64,000 nt of DNA from Paenibacillus alvei DSM 29. GTDB lineage: Bacteria; Bacillota; Bacilli; Paenibacillales; Paenibacillaceae. The notes below the pieces were generated by a model that was not told the origin of the DNA, searched no databases, and saw nothing but the letters and a program-made list of their open reading frames with translations. This document shows, piece after piece, positions 63,765 to 64,000 of this stretch. The translations under genes were made by a program, and so were the position numbers. The stretch is taken from positions 372,001-436,000 of the forward strand of contig NZ_AMBZ01000003.1 of NCBI RefSeq assembly GCF_000293805.1, written 5' to 3'. Each line of letters begins with the position of its first letter. The stretch's first letter is position 1.

Positions 63765-64000
63765 GTGATTCGAGTTCATTGTGATGCTGTTACAAGACAA
63801 GGGCAAGGCATGCGTAATGAAGACCGGATGGTCGCACTTCCTGAACAGCAACTGTATGCAGTGATTGATGGGGTATCCGGATTGGAACCAATTGTGGATG
63901 AGCTTGGCTGTACGGCTGGTGAAATAGCGGCCATCAAGATTGCGGAGGGACTGCAATCGATTGTGGGACAGGCATCTGAAGCATGTTCTGCAATCGAAAT
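63765..64000 (+). CDS. PP2C-family phosphatase-like protein, 5' part only
   Basis: GTG 63765 follows GGAGGTG by 7 bases and the frame runs off the right edge. The 78 visible codons contain the PP2C opening, RQGQGMRNEDR (first metal Asp), and YAVIDGVSGLEP (second metal Asp). This is a second PP2C in the window, unlike the one at 23033 in sequence. Its role cannot be judged without the rest; the neighbouring membrane protein may be cotranscribed. Confidence 0.75.
   Translation, partial: MIRVHCDAVTRQGQGMRNEDRMVALPEQQLYAVIDGVSGLEPIVDELGCTAGEIAAIKIAEGLQSIVGQASEACSAIE

Noticed and set aside
1..64000. CRISPR arrays, tRNA/rRNA genes, IS elements, prophage genes
   Set aside because: No regularly spaced repeats, cloverleaf genes, transposases, integrases or phage structural genes were recognised.

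Overview
The window comes from a low-to-mid-GC Gram-positive spore former of the Paenibacillaceae, most likely Paenibacillus. The evidence is strong AGGAGG-type ribosome binding sites with frequent GTG/TTG starts, lipobox-type solute-binding lipoproteins, a YesM/YesN (AraC) two-component pair beside LplB/LplC-like permeases, Bce-type transporters, a KinB-like kinase, a copper-amine-oxidase-N stalk protein and a Bacillota-type Fur box. The assignment rests on gene content only. No tRNA, rRNA, CRISPR array, IS element or prophage was recognised.

Layout. 1-535: end of an alpha/beta hydrolase. 1249-9235: a sugar ABC transporter (lipoprotein, split ATPase, permease), MtnK, MtnA, a DeoR-type repressor and a class II aldolase. 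Together these look like a 5-methylthioribose/5-deoxyribose salvage module of the DHAP-shunt type with its own importer. 9178-12384: a secreted YHYH protein, an HD hydrolase, two broken small genes (GNAT, VOC) and a WYL regulator. 12619-23828: a type VII secretion (T7SSb-like) locus with EsaB/YukD, an FHA-less EssC, an unknown protein, a WXG-like protein with a glycine-rich C-terminus, DUF4176, EsxA-type WXG100, then a membrane-anchored Ser/Thr kinase, a vWA protein and a PP2C phosphatase. 24004-28332: DUF402, a phosphotransferase remnant, DUF2164, two acetyltransferases and an acyl-CoA-dehydrogenase-like flavoprotein. 28441-34131: an oligopeptide ABC operon (oppABCDF, minus strand). 34382-43413: Nudix, Fur-boxed flavodoxin, RimJ-like GNAT, stalk-domain protein, Amj flippase, a frameshifted phytoene-desaturase-like FAD enzyme, a KinB-like kinase and HelD. 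43772-49771: a small lipoprotein and two tandem BceAB-type transporters. 49850-53825: HPP/LysR and DeoR/metallophosphoesterase divergent pairs. 54085-61306: permease, permease, binding protein, YesN, YesM. 61380-64000: a membrane protein, DegV, a second membrane protein and the start of a second PP2C.

The most interesting system is the T7SS locus carrying a kinase/vWA/PP2C triad. This resembles in outline the PpkA/PppA threonine-phosphorylation control of type VI secretion and the TerY-P triads, but attached to a type VII apparatus. The second is the transporter-linked mtnK-mtnA-aldolase module.

Caution: at least six single-base length differences break otherwise intact genes (3215-3220, 10622-10628, two at 16795-16818, 23435-23439, 39188-39191), and most lie in homopolymers. 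This pattern fits sequencing or assembly error at least as well as gene decay. Genes marked pseudogene for this reason may be intact in the organism.
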